Source: an uncultured Acidobacteriota bacterium (GTDB lineage Bacteria > Acidobacteriota > Vicinamibacteria > Vicinamibacterales > CAVVIG01). From it: a stretch of DNA of 64,000 nucleotides. The stretch is taken from contig CADEDC010000003.1 in the NCBI GenBank assembly GCA_902825985.1, positions 94,383-158,382 of the forward strand. Direction: 5' to 3'. Numbering within the stretch: the stretch's first letter is position 1; each line of letters begins with the position of its first letter. The position numbers and the translations under genes were made by a program. The notes under the pieces were generated by a model. It had not been told where the DNA came from. It saw only the letters and a list, made by a program, of their open reading frames with translations, and made no database searches. Below are positions 33,300 through 44,042 of the stretch, one piece after another.

Positions 33300-33977
33300 A
33301 GTCCGGATCAGCTCAGCCAGCCGCGACCAGGACAGATCGTCCAGATTCGATACAGTCAGGTCTGCGTCGAGCGTCTCTGCCGGATAGGTGTGCGCCACCG
33401 CGACCGTCCGCAGTCCGGCCGCACGGGCCGACTCCAGACCCCAGTGGGAGTCTTCGATGGCCACGTAGGCCGCCGGATCCGGCCACCCGGTCCGCACGGC
33501 CGCCAACCGCTCCACCGCCCGCAGGTAGGGCGCCGGCGACGGCTTGCTGGCCTCGGCATCTTCGGCCCCGACGATGAGGACGAAATAGCCGTCGAGCCGC
33601 TCCTTCTCGAGGACGCGCACGATTTCGGCCCGCAGCGCGCCGGAGGCGATGGCCAGCGGACCGTCGGCCGCCAGCCGTTTCACCAGGTCGGCGGCACCGG
33701 GAAACAGCACCGACTGCTCGGCTTCGAGCCGCTCGAGCCGCACGGCCTTCCGGTCGATCAAGACGCCAATCTGCGCATCGGTCCACGCCAGGCTGCGGTC
33801 CGCGGCAATCGCCGCGAACGCCCCCGCATCGTCGTACCCGAGGTACTTCTCGTAGTACTCGGCCCGTGGCAGGTCGACGCCCACTTCCGCGAGCACTTCC
33901 CGAAAACCCTGGAAGTGCAGCGGTTCGCTGTTGGCAAGGACGCCGTCGAAGTCGAAGACGATGCCGCGCAGACTCAC
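33294..33977 (-). CDS. HAD-superfamily phosphatase, beta-phosphoglucomutase-like
   Basis: From the GTG at 33977 the protein has 227 residues. HAD motif I is F-D-F-D-G-V-L at residues 8-14, with the nucleophile Asp9 and acid Asp11. Motif II is in I-A-S-G-A, motif III Lys in A-S-K-P-S-P-A-P-Y, and motif IV is I-E-D-S-H-W-G. The helical cap after motif I and the sequence style match beta-phosphoglucomutase and related sugar-phosphate phosphatases. The GTG overlaps the stop of the DUF1684 gene as GTGA. It is the last gene of the minus-strand run. The exact phosphorylated substrate is unknown. Confidence 0.87.
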   Translation of the reverse strand: MSLRGIVFDFDGVLANSEPLHFQGFREVLAEVGVDLPRAEYYEKYLGYDDAGAFAAIAADRSLAWTDAQIGVLIDRKAVRLERLEAEQSVLFPGAADLVKRLAADGPLAIASGALRAEIVRVLEKERLDGYFVLIVGAEDAEASKPSPAPYLRAVERLAAVRTGWPDPAAYVAIEDSHWGLESARAAGLRTVAVAHTYPAETLDADLTVSNLDDLSWSRLAELIRTA

Positions 33978-34594
33978 GACTTGAGCTTCTCGCCCGCGTG
34001 GATTGGCACCTTCAGGCGGTTCTCGGCCGGCGGAAAGGGGCAATCGTAGGTGATGTTGAAGTAGCAGTATGGATGGTAGGCGTAGTTGAAATCGACTTCG
34101 TACACGCCGGTCGAGGTGCGATCGAGATCCATGTACCGACCGGCCGGATAGGTCTCGGTACCGCTGGTCATGTCGCTGAACGGCACGAAGAGCCGGTTGA
34201 GATCGGCGGCCCCCTCTTCGACGAACGCGGTCAACTTCATCGGCTGACCCTTCAGCGTGAACTCCAGGACGCCCACCCGGCGCATCTGGCGCTGCTGCCC
34301 GGTCGAGGTCGGCATCATCATGGTCGGGCTGTCCGTGGACGGGCGCAGCACACCAGGGACGTTGTAGTCCGGATCGACCGGAAAATAGGCGAGCGGCAGG
34401 AACTCTGCCTTCTTGTCTTCCGGGACCGGGTCGTTGGTCGCCCTGAAGTTCGCATCCTTGGCGGCGCGGGCCGCCTCGACCTTGCCGACGTAGTCCATCG
34501 CTCCGGGTGGGGCGTTCCGGCAGGCCACCCCGGTGATGGCCATGACTCCGGCCACGACGACGAGACGGGTGAGGGCAACCAGGGTGCGTGACAC
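33974..34594 (-). CDS. DUF1684 lipoprotein
   Basis: The 206-residue protein starts with GTG and has a lipoprotein signal ending I-T-G-V-A-C near residue 25. The rest is a DUF1684 domain with its conserved features: G-R-Y-M-D-L in the middle and a C-terminal N-Y-A-Y-H-P-Y-C-Y-F-N, then C-P-F-P-P-A-E-N-R-L and I-H-A-G-E-K. The function of the family is unknown. A TAATAT box and AAGGATC lie just upstream, so it may have its own promoter as well as read-through from fadE 51 bases away. It is coupled to the HAD gene by GTGA. Confidence 0.88.
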   Translation of the reverse strand: MSRTLVALTRLVVVAGVMAITGVACRNAPPGAMDYVGKVEAARAAKDANFRATNDPVPEDKKAEFLPLAYFPVDPDYNVPGVLRPSTDSPTMMMPTSTGQQRQMRRVGVLEFTLKGQPMKLTAFVEEGAADLNRLFVPFSDMTSGTETYPAGRYMDLDRTSTGVYEVDFNYAYHPYCYFNITYDCPFPPAENRLKVPIHAGEKLKS

Positions 34595-34601
34595 GATCCT
34601 T

Positions 34602-34607
34602 ATATTA
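34602..34607 (-). promoter_or_regulatory. -10 box (TAATAT) for the DUF1684 gene
   Basis: TAATAT on the minus strand ends 7 bases before the GTG at 34594, with AAGGA in between. It lies in the 51-base gap after fadE. Confidence 0.4.
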
Positions 34608-34645
34608 CCCGCCTCCCAACCCCCTCGACAGCCCCGCCATGCGGT

Positions 34646-36445
<1,800 letters not shown>

Positions 36446-36483
36446 GGTGTGCGCTCCACCGGATCACTCCGGTTCTGCGTGGT

Positions 36484-37659
36484 TTACGCCCGTTCGACGA
36501 TGCCGGCGGCGCCCATACCGCCGCCGACGCACATGGTGACGAGGCCGTAGCGGCCGTTCCGGCGCTGCAGTTCGTAGAGCAGCGTGGTGGTCAGCTTGGC
36601 GCCGGTACAGCCCAGCGGATGGCCGAGGGCGATGGCGCCGCCGTTGACGTTGAGCCGCGCCGGGTCGATCGGCAGCTCGCGGAGGCAGGCAATCACCTGT
36701 GCGGCGAAGGCTTCGTTCAACTCGATGAGGTCGATGTCTTCGAGCGTGAGTCCGGCCTGTTTCAGCACCTTCCGGATCGCCGGCACCGGTCCGATGCCGA
36801 AGCGCTCGGGCTCCACCCCCGCGGTGGCGTAGGCGACGAAGCGGCCGAGCGGCGTGAGATCGCGCTCCCTGGCGAAGGCCGCCGACGTCAGCACGAGCGA
36901 GGCGGCGCCGTCGCTCATCTGCGACGAGTTGCCGGCGGTGACCGTCCCCTTCACGTGAAACGCCGGACGCAACCCGCCGAGCGCCGCGAGCGACGTATCG
37001 CGCCGCGGTCCTTCGTCGACGGCGAACTGCCGCTCGGTGGTCGCCGGCCGGCCGTTCGCGCTGTCGACCGTCCGCGCCGTCACCGGCACGATCTCGTCGA
37101 CGAAGCGGCCGGCCGCGATCGCGGCCAGCGCCTTTTCATGGCTGCGCAGCGCGAACGTATCCTGTTCGTCGCGCGAGATTCCGTGTTCGCGGGCGTGGTT
37201 CTCGGCGACGAGGCCGGTGCTGAGATAGACGTCCGGATACTGATCGACGAGGGCGGGATTCGGGGCGACGGTGTGGCCCCCCATCGGCACCAGGCTCATC
37301 GATTCGGTGCCGCCGGCGACGATGGCCGAGGCGCCGCCGCACATGATGCGCTCGGCGGCATAGGCGATCGCCTGCAGTCCCGACGAACAGAAGCGGTTGA
37401 CGGTGACCGCCGACGCGGTGACCGGGATGCCGGCGCGCAACGCGGCGATCCGCGCCACGTTGAGCCCCTGTTCGGCTTCCGGCATCGCGCATCCGACGAT
37501 CACATCGTCGATGTCGGACGGCTGCACGCCCGGCACCCGCCGCAGCGCTTCGGCCATGGTGGCCGCGGCGAGCTCGTCGGGCCGCGTGCCGCGGAGCGTG
37601 CCTTTCGGCGCCTTGCCGGTCGCGGTGCGAACGGCGGAAACGATGACGGCGTCTTGCAT
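36484..37659 (-). CDS. fadA: Acetyl-CoA acyltransferase (thiolase)
   Basis: The 391-residue protein has the thiolase active-site Cys in [10 protein letters not shown] near residue 90, N-E-A-F-A-A-Q near 345 with its His in [15 protein letters not shown], and the second catalytic Cys in [10 protein letters not shown] at the end. It cleaves 3-ketoacyl-CoA to acetyl-CoA and a shortened acyl-CoA. The [11 protein letters not shown] start is standard. It is fifth in the operon after tetR, fadN and two hydrolases, and directly precedes fadE. Confidence 0.95.
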   Translation of the reverse strand: MQDAVIVSAVRTATGKAPKGTLRGTRPDELAAATMAEALRRVPGVQPSDIDDVIVGCAMPEAEQGLNVARIAALRAGIPVTASAVTVNRFCSSGLQAIAYAAERIMCGGASAIVAGGTESMSLVPMGGHTVAPNPALVDQYPDVYLSTGLVAENHAREHGISRDEQDTFALRSHEKALAAIAAGRFVDEIVPVTARTVDSANGRPATTERQFAVDEGPRRDTSLAALGGLRPAFHVKGTVTAGNSSQMSDGAASLVLTSAAFARERDLTPLGRFVAYATAGVEPERFGIGPVPAIRKVLKQAGLTLEDIDLIELNEAFAAQVIACLRELPIDPARLNVNGGAIALGHPLGCTGAKLTTTLLYELQRRNGRYGLVTMCVGGGMGAAGIVERA

Positions 37660-37664
37660 GATGT

Positions 37665-38336
37665 TCAGTCCTCCGGCCAATCCGACAAGAGATCTTCGAG
37701 CGCGTCGCCCACCTGGCTGGCCTTGCCGTCGAACAGGTGGTTGGACGCCTCGATCACGACGAGCTCCTTCGGGTCCACGGCGCTGGCGTAGAACGCGCGG
37801 ACGTCGTGAACCGAGCACAGCTCGTCGAACTCGCCGTGCACGAGAAATTTCGCCTTCGTGCTGTCGCGCACGCCGCCGAAGTCGTAGCGGTCGACCGGCA
37901 GGGCGACGCCGATCAGCGTCGACACGCGCGGATCCTCGGCACCGACGGTCATGCCAATCCATGCCCCGAACGACATGCCGCCGGCCCACAGCGGCACGCC
38001 GGGATGGCGCAGCGCCATGACGTCGAGCGCCGCCCTGAAATCGTCGCGCTCACCCACCCCCTCGTCCCACGTGCCCTCGCTGCGGCCGACGCCGCGGAAG
38101 TTGAAGCGGAGCACCGCGCAGCCGATGCGGGCCAGCGCTTTCGCCGACTGGTAGGCGCCCTTCGTGTGCATGGTGCCGCCGTGTTGCGGATGCGGATGGG
38201 CGAAGACGACCGCCGCCCGCGGCCCGTGCGGCGGCGCGGTCCGGAGCAGCCCCTGGTCGTCGACCTGCGGAACGGACACCGGTTCGTCGAGAAGCGCCTC
38301 GAGCCGGCCGGCCGGACCCTGTATCTCACGCAGCAT
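37665..38336 (-). CDS. Alpha/beta hydrolase in the beta-oxidation operon, copy 2
   Basis: From the ATG at 38336 the protein has 223 residues. It shows [10 protein letters not shown], the oxyanion region [11 protein letters not shown], the nucleophile elbow G-M-S-F-G-A-W and a late Asp and His (D-E-L-C, S-N-H-L-F). This is the small bacterial esterase/peptidase type with a His-Pro-His-Pro loop. It overlaps the upstream hydrolase gene by 11 bases and precedes fadA by 5 bases, so it is firmly within the fad operon. An acyl-ester or acyl-CoA thioester substrate is likely from context but not shown. Confidence 0.87.
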   Translation of the reverse strand: MLREIQGPAGRLEALLDEPVSVPQVDDQGLLRTAPPHGPRAAVVFAHPHPQHGGTMHTKGAYQSAKALARIGCAVLRFNFRGVGRSEGTWDEGVGERDDFRAALDVMALRHPGVPLWAGGMSFGAWIGMTVGAEDPRVSTLIGVALPVDRYDFGGVRDSTKAKFLVHGEFDELCSVHDVRAFYASAVDPKELVVIEASNHLFDGKASQVGDALEDLLSDWPED

Positions 38337-39159
38337 CGTGTGTCGTCCTGGTGGCTGGCGCAACGAGCGCCGTATCGGCGAAGGTCTTGATCGTCGAAGC
38401 GAAGGCGCCTGGTTTCGTCACGAGGCCGAGATGTCCGGTGCCGGCGAGGACCGCCGCGCGGGCGTTGCCGATGAGCCGGGCGTACGCCGAGCCGGCGTCG
38501 CTCGCGATGACATGGTCCAGCCCTGGTTCGCCGGTGACGACCAGCGTCGGACTGCTGACGCCCCGGCACTGCGCCGCGGCATCCAGCCGGGCGATGAGCC
38601 GGGCCCGTGCTGCCATCCGCGACGCGGAGAGCGGCGCTGCCATGAACGTCCGGATCTGCTGGCGCGTGAAGCGTCGGCGGGCCGCCGGATCGGGAAAGGC
38701 GGCCCTGAGCTCGTCGCGCATCCGCCACGGCGATTCCGCGAGGAACGCCGGGCCGAACAGCCATGGGACCCGGGCGTAGAGATCGTGGCGCGGCCGCAGA
38801 TGCCAGCCTGGCGCCGGCGTCGACACCAGCACGAGCGCCCGCGTCCGCGCCGGACGGGTCGCCGCGAACCGCAGCGCCACCAGGCCGCCGAACGACACGC
38901 CGCACACAATCGCGGACGTCACACCGCTCGCATCCATCACCGCCTCGACCTGATCGGCGAGCCCGTCGAAGCCGCGGCTGCCGTCGTACGGACGGCCGGA
39001 GGCCCGCTCGCCGGCGAGCGAGAAGGTGATGACCCGGAAGTACTGGGCCAGGGCGTCGACGGCCGGCCGCATGTACTCCCATCGTCCCTGCACGCCAGGC
39101 ACCAGCACCAGCGGCATTCCGGCGCCGCGTTCGATCACGTCCATCGTCCCCACTGCCAT
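38326..39159 (-). CDS. Alpha/beta hydrolase in the beta-oxidation operon, copy 1
   Basis: From the ATG at 39159 the protein has 277 residues. It has the alpha/beta hydrolase fold with L-V-L-V-P-G-V-Q-G, S-L-A-G-E-R-A-S-G and a nucleophile elbow G-V-S-F-G-G-L near residue 95. The acid and His are in V-V-T-G-E-P-G-L-D and G-T-G-H-L-G. It resembles lipases and esterases of the AB hydrolase-1 family. It starts 26 bases after fadN. With the next gene it adds two ester hydrolases to a beta-oxidation operon, which suggests supply of fatty acids from esters. Confidence 0.87.
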   Translation of the reverse strand: MAVGTMDVIERGAGMPLVLVPGVQGRWEYMRPAVDALAQYFRVITFSLAGERASGRPYDGSRGFDGLADQVEAVMDASGVTSAIVCGVSFGGLVALRFAATRPARTRALVLVSTPAPGWHLRPRHDLYARVPWLFGPAFLAESPWRMRDELRAAFPDPAARRRFTRQQIRTFMAAPLSASRMAARARLIARLDAAAQCRGVSSPTLVVTGEPGLDHVIASDAGSAYARLIGNARAAVLAGTGHLGLVTKPGAFASTIKTFADTALVAPATRTTHDAA

Positions 39160-39185
39160 CCTGATAGATCCCGCCCGTGTCAGGC

Positions 39186-41480
39186 CTAGTTCCGCAGCGG
39201 CTTGCCGGTCTTCAGCGTGTGCTGGATCCGTTCGAGTGTCTTGCGTTCGCCGCACAGCGCGAGGAACGCCTCGCGCTCGAGATCCAGCAGGTAGTCCTCG
39301 GAGACCGTCGTGCGATGCGGCAGGTCACCGCCGGCGAGGATCTTGGCGAGTGCGCGCCCGATCACGGCGTCGTGGTCGCTGATGCGCCCGGCGCGCCACG
39401 CGAGGTGGACGCCGAGCTTCAAGGCCGCATACACCCCCTGGCCGCCGACCGGAATCGCGGTCCGCGGCACGGCCGGCCGGTAGCCGTCGGCGACCCGCGC
39501 CAGCGCCAGTTGCTTCGCGTCCCAGATCAGGCGGTCGCGGTTCATCGTCTCGCCGTCGACGTCGCGCAGGTAGCCGAGTTCGCGGGCGTGGCGGGCGCTC
39601 GTGGAGACCTTGCCGAAGCCGAGCGTTTCGAACACCGGCTGGACGAACGGCAGCAGGTCGTCGCTGACCGGCGCCGACTCCATGGCGCGGGCGAGCATTT
39701 CCTTGGTGCCGCCGCCCGCCGGAATGAGGCCGACGCCGACCTCGACCAGGCCGATGTAGCTCTCGGCCGCCGCCTGTACCCGGTCGCCATGCATCGCGAT
39801 CTCGCACCCGCCGCCGAGCGCGAGGCCGGCGGGCGCAGTGACGACCGGCACCGGACAACGGCGCAGCGCCTGCGTCGCGCCCTGGAACTGCCGGACCATC
39901 AGGTCGATCTCGTCCCAGTTCCCCTCCTGCGCCTCGAGCAGCAGCAGCATGAGGTTGGCCCCGGCCGAGAAATCCGGGGCGTCGGTGCCGACGACCAGGG
40001 CCGCGAAGTTGGCTGCGGCCTCCTTGACGCCGGCGTGCAGCATGCTGATGGTGTCGGCGCCGATGGCGTTCATCTTCGAGTGGAACTCGACCGCGAGCAC
40101 GCCGTCGCCCAGGTCCACGAGGCTGGCGCCGGCGTTGCGCTTCACGACGCGCTGCCGATCGTGCGCACTCTTGAGGATCTGCAGGTCGGCCGCCGCCGGC
40201 GGCAGATCGCCGGCGCGGAATCGATCCTGCCCGGCGGCCAGCCGCTCGGCGACCAGCGCCGGCGGCACGACGCCGGGCAGCGACGCGAGGACGTTGGCGA
40301 TCCCGATGGCATCCCACGTCTCGAATGGCCCGAGCTCCCAGCCGAAGCCCCAGCGCATCACCCGATCCACGTCGTCGATCGAGTGCGCGATGTGCGGTGC
40401 GACCTGTGCCGCATACAGCAGCGTCGGCCCGAGCGTCGCGCGCAGGAACGCGCCGACGCGATCGGCGCCCAGGTACAGCGTCCGGATCCGTTCCGGCAGG
40501 GTGTCGATCGATTTCGCCGCGTCGAGCGCGGCGAGCCGCGCCGACTGCTTCGCCCGGTAGGTGAAGGTCGACGGGTCGAGCGTCAGGATCTCCGAGGCGC
40601 CGCCGGCGCCCTTGTGGCGCTTGTAGAAGCCCTGGCCGGCCTTCTCGCCCAGCAGCCCGCGCTCGATCATCTGTTCGATCAGCGCCGGCAGGGTGAAGGC
40701 GTCGCGGGCGGCCGGCTCGGTGAGCCGCTCGGTCATGTTCCGCGCGACATGGCCGAGGACGTCGACGCCGACGACGTCCATCGTCCGGAACGTCGCGCTC
40801 TTCGGCCGGCCGATTGCCGGGCCGGTCATCGCATCGATCTCTTCGATGGTGAAGGCGCCGGACGTCAGCGCCCGCAGCACCTGCATCATGCCGTAGACGC
40901 CGATGTGGTTGGCGATGAAGTTCGGCGTGTCGCGGGCGATGACGACGCCCTTGCCGAGCCGGTGATCGGCGAACCACGCCACCCGCTCGAGCACCGCGCG
41001 GTCGGTGTCCGCCGTCGGGATCAGTTCGAGCAGCCGCAGATAGCGCGGCGGATTGAAGAAATGCGCGCCGAGCCAGTGCCGCCGCAGATCGTCGCTGCGG
41101 CCCTCGGCAATCGCCGCAATCGGAATGCCGGAGGTGTTCGACGTGACGATCGTTCCCGGCGCGCGCGCCGCATCGACGCGGGCCAGCAGGTCGCGTTTGA
41201 CGTCGAGCCGCTCGACCACCGCCTCGACGATCCAGTCGACGGCGCCGAGCCGCGACAGGTCGTCGAAACCGCCGGTCGTGATCAGCGCCAGCCCCGCCTT
41301 CGTGAACAGCGGATCGGGCTTCAGGGCCACCGCTCGCTTCAGGCCGTCGCGCGCCGTCTGCTCGGTGAGATCGAGCAGCAGCGTCGGCACGCCGGCATTG
41401 GCCAGGTGGGCGGCAATCTGGGCGCCCATGGTGCCGGCGCCGAGGACGGCGGCAGATCGAATCGGTGCGCTGGCGGTCAT
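39186..41480 (-). CDS. fadN: Bifunctional 3-hydroxyacyl-CoA dehydrogenase/enoyl-CoA hydratase, FadN type
   Basis: The 764-residue protein starts with the NAD-binding site V-L-G-A-G-T-M-G-A-Q-I-A. The hydroxyacyl-CoA dehydrogenase domain follows (A-H-F-F-N-P-P-R near 140, N-F-I-A-N-H-I-G-V near 205) and a crotonase domain fills the C-terminal third (F-S-A-G-A-N-L, A-G-L-A-L-G-G-G-C-E). This dehydrogenase-first order is that of B. subtilis FadN, the reverse of E. coli FadB. It hydrates enoyl-CoA and oxidises the hydroxyacyl-CoA. Its ATG overlaps the tetR stop as ATGA, so it is the first structural gene of the operon. Confidence 0.94.
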   Translation of the reverse strand: MTASAPIRSAAVLGAGTMGAQIAAHLANAGVPTLLLDLTEQTARDGLKRAVALKPDPLFTKAGLALITTGGFDDLSRLGAVDWIVEAVVERLDVKRDLLARVDAARAPGTIVTSNTSGIPIAAIAEGRSDDLRRHWLGAHFFNPPRYLRLLELIPTADTDRAVLERVAWFADHRLGKGVVIARDTPNFIANHIGVYGMMQVLRALTSGAFTIEEIDAMTGPAIGRPKSATFRTMDVVGVDVLGHVARNMTERLTEPAARDAFTLPALIEQMIERGLLGEKAGQGFYKRHKGAGGASEILTLDPSTFTYRAKQSARLAALDAAKSIDTLPERIRTLYLGADRVGAFLRATLGPTLLYAAQVAPHIAHSIDDVDRVMRWGFGWELGPFETWDAIGIANVLASLPGVVPPALVAERLAAGQDRFRAGDLPPAAADLQILKSAHDRQRVVKRNAGASLVDLGDGVLAVEFHSKMNAIGADTISMLHAGVKEAAANFAALVVGTDAPDFSAGANLMLLLLEAQEGNWDEIDLMVRQFQGATQALRRCPVPVVTAPAGLALGGGCEIAMHGDRVQAAAESYIGLVEVGVGLIPAGGGTKEMLARAMESAPVSDDLLPFVQPVFETLGFGKVSTSARHARELGYLRDVDGETMNRDRLIWDAKQLALARVADGYRPAVPRTAIPVGGQGVYAALKLGVHLAWRAGRISDHDAVIGRALAKILAGGDLPHRTTVSEDYLLDLEREAFLALCGERKTLERIQHTLKTGKPLRN

Positions 41481-42097
41481 CTCGTCACGGCTCCACGAAG
41501 AAAGAGATCGAGCACCGGCTCGGCGTCGCTGACGAGCGAGTAGCGGCGGCGGCTGAGCACCCAGTTCGTCGCCATCTCGTCGAGCGCACCGAAGAACACC
41601 TTGGCGGCGGTGGTCGGGTTCAGCTCGCGACGGAACAGGCCCGCCTCCTGCCCCTCGACGATCGCGGCGCGAATCTGATTCAGGTACTCGCGGAACAGCG
41701 ACGAGGAAAACCGTTCCATGAACTTGACCGACTGGCGCAGTTCCACCTGGAAGACGATGGCCAGGTTGCGGTCGCGGCCGAGCCGGCCGAGGTGGACGCG
41801 TGCGAACCGCCGCAGCCGCTCTGCCGGATCGGCGACGCCGGCAATCGCGTCGCGGCCCTCGTCCAGCGCCTCCTTCATCGTCCGCTCGAAGACCGACGTG
41901 AGGAGGTCATCCTTGCTGCGGAAGTAGAGGTACACCGTGCCGGCGGCGACGCCGGCGGCGCGTGCCACGTCGGCGACCTGCGAGTTGAAGAAGCCGCGGT
42001 CGGCGAACGTATCGATGGCGGCGCGCAGGAGGGCGTCGCGCTTCGGCAACGGCGGCGGCGGTGAGCTGCGGCGGCGCGCGGGGGCGGCTGAAGCCAT
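41477..42097 (-). CDS. fadR: TetR-family regulator, FadR (YsiA)-like repressor of beta-oxidation
   Basis: The 206-residue protein has a basic, proline-rich tail of about 18 residues, then a TetR helix-turn-helix at about 20-65 (A-A-I-D-T-F-A-D-R-G-F, V-A-A-G-T-V-Y-L-Y-F-R-S-K) and a helical ligand-binding domain. Its start codon is 1 base from a palindrome matching the B. subtilis FadR box, and it is co-transcribed with fadN through ATGA. The natural reading is a long-chain acyl-CoA-responsive repressor controlling its own operon. The ligand is inferred from operon content. The symbol refers to the TetR-type FadR, not the GntR-type E. coli protein. Confidence 0.87.
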   Translation of the reverse strand: MASAAPARRRSSPPPPLPKRDALLRAAIDTFADRGFFNSQVADVARAAGVAAGTVYLYFRSKDDLLTSVFERTMKEALDEGRDAIAGVADPAERLRRFARVHLGRLGRDRNLAIVFQVELRQSVKFMERFSSSLFREYLNQIRAAIVEGQEAGLFRRELNPTTAAKVFFGALDEMATNWVLSRRRYSLVSDAEPVLDLFLRGAVTR

Positions 42098-42098
42098 T

Positions 42099-42118
42099 CT
42101 GAATGAATGTTCATTCAG
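42099..42118. promoter_or_regulatory. FadR-type TetR operator
   Basis: CTGAATGAA-TG-TTCATTCAG has perfect 9-bp arms and contains TGAATGA-N4-TCATTCA, the published B. subtilis FadR box. It lies immediately upstream of the tetR ATG. A TTGACG (42136-42131, minus strand) 17 bases further upstream would be the -35, so the operator covers the -10 and start point. Confidence 0.88.
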
Positions 42119-42162
42119 TCGTCGCGCCGACGTCAAGCGGAACCGGAGGCGCCAGCCGCGGC

Positions 42163-42963
42163 TCACCGCCAGCGTGTCAGGATGGTCTCCCGCCTGAACA
42201 GCGCCACGCTCACCAGCACGAGCGCCAGCCAGACGACCAGCAGGCCGCCGCCGATGAGGAGGAGCAGACCGGCCGAGAGCCAGAAGGCGCCGATGAACTG
42301 CGCCACCAGCAACGCCGTAATCGGCACGATCAACAGGACCCCCACCTGCTGCGCCGTGCGGGCATCGTTGACCCGCGACGACACGATCAGCGCCGCCTGC
42401 AGGCCGACCAGCGCCGCGGCCGGTGAGATGACGCCGATCAATATCAGCGTCCGCAGGTTGAGCATCGCCGCGGCAACGCCTGGCAGCGCCAGCCAGATCA
42501 TGCCGGTGAAGTAGCCGACGAGGCACACCAGCGCGACGCCGAGACTCGGCCACAACGCCCCGAGCACCTTGGCGACGAGCAGCTCGGTCGTGGTCGTCGG
42601 CGTCGCCAGCAGCGGCTCCAACGTCCGCGCCTGCTTCTCGCCGACGACGGAATGCGCCGCCAGTGCCATGGCGCCGGTGATCGGGGTCAACAAGAAGAGG
42701 AGCAGGAACTGCTGCAGCAGGAAGAACTGCACGCGTGCGTCGTCATTCAGGTGCGTCGGGGCGCCAATCACCTGGCTGACGCGCAGCAGGTCGGCGTCGT
42801 CGCCGAGCCGGCTGTCGGTCCACGCCGGGATGCCGACGGCGATGACGAACGGCAGCACGAGCGAGATGGCGCCGACGACCAGCACGGGCATCAACGCGCC
42901 GGGATTGCGCCACAGATCCAGCCACTCCTTGCGCAACAGCGCGTCCAGGCGGCGGCGGTTCAT
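42163..42963 (-). CDS. ABC-2 type exporter permease (NatB-like)
   Basis: The 266-residue protein starts with R-R-R-L-D-A-L-L-R-K-E-W-L-D-L-W-R-N, typical of ABC-2 permeases, and has about six hydrophobic segments. A conserved cytoplasmic stretch E-K-Q-A-R-T-L-E-P-L-L-A-T-P near residue 120 is the NatB/YhaP signature. Its start overlaps the ATPase stop by ATGA, so the two form one exporter. Sodium or drug export is possible by analogy with NatAB; the sequence does not decide it. Confidence 0.9.
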   Translation of the reverse strand: MNRRRLDALLRKEWLDLWRNPGALMPVLVVGAISLVLPFVIAVGIPAWTDSRLGDDADLLRVSQVIGAPTHLNDDARVQFFLLQQFLLLFLLTPITGAMALAAHSVVGEKQARTLEPLLATPTTTTELLVAKVLGALWPSLGVALVCLVGYFTGMIWLALPGVAAAMLNLRTLILIGVISPAAALVGLQAALIVSSRVNDARTAQQVGVLLIVPITALLVAQFIGAFWLSAGLLLLIGGGLLVVWLALVLVSVALFRRETILTRWR

Positions 42964-43874
42964 CGGCTGTCCTCGATCAGGCGGAGGTACACGTCTTCGA
43001 GCGCCGGCAGCTGCGGCCGCACTTCGAGAACCGGCGCACCCGCCGCGACCAGGGCGGCGACGAGCGGCGGCGTGTCCTGTTCGATGTCGCGCACGGCGAG
43101 CGTGATCGTCGGCCCGTCCGCACGGGCCAATGGGTCGACCGCCCGCGCCGCCGGCAGCCAGGTGGCGGCATCAGCGGCGACCCGAACGACCAGCCGTCCG
43201 GTCGCCAGCCGCCGGCGCAGCGCGGCGGGTGTGTCGACGGCGACCAGCCGATGGTGCAGCACCGCGATGCGGTCGGCCTGCCGCTCGGCTTCGTCGAGGT
43301 TGTGTGTCGACAGCAGGATGGCGCACCCACGACCTCGCCGTGCGTCGAGCATGTCCCGCACCGTCCGCGACACCTCCGGGTCGAGGCCCGATGTCGGTTC
43401 GTCGAGCAGCAACGCCTCGGGGTCGTGCATCAGGGCGCGACAGATGGCGACCTTCTGCCGCATCCCTTTCGACAGTTCGGCGGCTCGCGCCGCCTGGTGC
43501 GGCTGCAGGCCGAACGACTCGAGCAGCTCGTCCACCCGGGTGTCGACGGCCGGCAGATCGTAGATGCCGCCATAGACGGTGAGGTTCTCCCGGACGCTGA
43601 GGCGATCCCAGAGCCCAGGAGCCTCGGTCAGGAAGCCGATGCGACGCCGCAGCCGGCTGCCGCTGTGCGCCGTCATCGCCACGCCGCCGATGGTGACCTC
43701 GCCGCTCGTCGGCGCAATCAGTCCCGCCAGCATCCGCAACGTCGTCGTCTTGCCGGCACCGTTGGGGCCGAGCAGCGCCACCACCTCGCCGGGCGCCACG
43801 GCGAGCGTGACGCCGTCGACGACCGTGCGGTTACCGAATCGACGGGTGAGATCCCGCGCCGCGATCACGTCCAC
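42960..43874 (-). CDS. ABC-2 exporter ATPase (NatA-like)
   Basis: The 304-residue protein has Walker A L-G-P-N-G-A-G-K-T-T near residues 35-44, signature L-S-K-G-M-R-Q-K near 136, Walker B A-L-L-L-D-E-P-T-S-G-L-D and a switch region L-S-T-H. The LLGPNGAGKTTT and LSKGMRQK forms are typical of ABC-2 exporters. A C-terminal tail of about 90 residues follows the core. The start is a GTG at 43874. The permease gene overlaps by 4 bases. The 168 bases between this gene and the E1 gene hold nothing I recognise. Confidence 0.92.
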   Translation of the reverse strand: MDVIAARDLTRRFGNRTVVDGVTLAVAPGEVVALLGPNGAGKTTTLRMLAGLIAPTSGEVTIGGVAMTAHSGSRLRRRIGFLTEAPGLWDRLSVRENLTVYGGIYDLPAVDTRVDELLESFGLQPHQAARAAELSKGMRQKVAICRALMHDPEALLLDEPTSGLDPEVSRTVRDMLDARRGRGCAILLSTHNLDEAERQADRIAVLHHRLVAVDTPAALRRRLATGRLVVRVAADAATWLPAARAVDPLARADGPTITLAVRDIEQDTPPLVAALVAAGAPVLEVRPQLPALEDVYLRLIEDSR

Positions 43875-44042
43875 ATGTTAGCCCGGTCGCCCGCTCCGGC
43901 CGCCGCCGTGCCGGGCTGGTCCGCCGCCGGTGCATCGCGGTGACGGGACGACAACCGCGTTCCCCGAAGCCGTCGGGAGCGAGTGCGGCGAGCGAGACCG
44001 ACGTAGCGACGAGCGTGACGAGTGTCGCGCGGGCCCGGCCGG

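Noticed and set aside
43875..44042. Degenerate GCGAG/GACGAG word repeats before the E1 gene stop
   Set aside because: Short, irregular and typical of GC-rich sequence; no array structure like a CRISPR or operator set.
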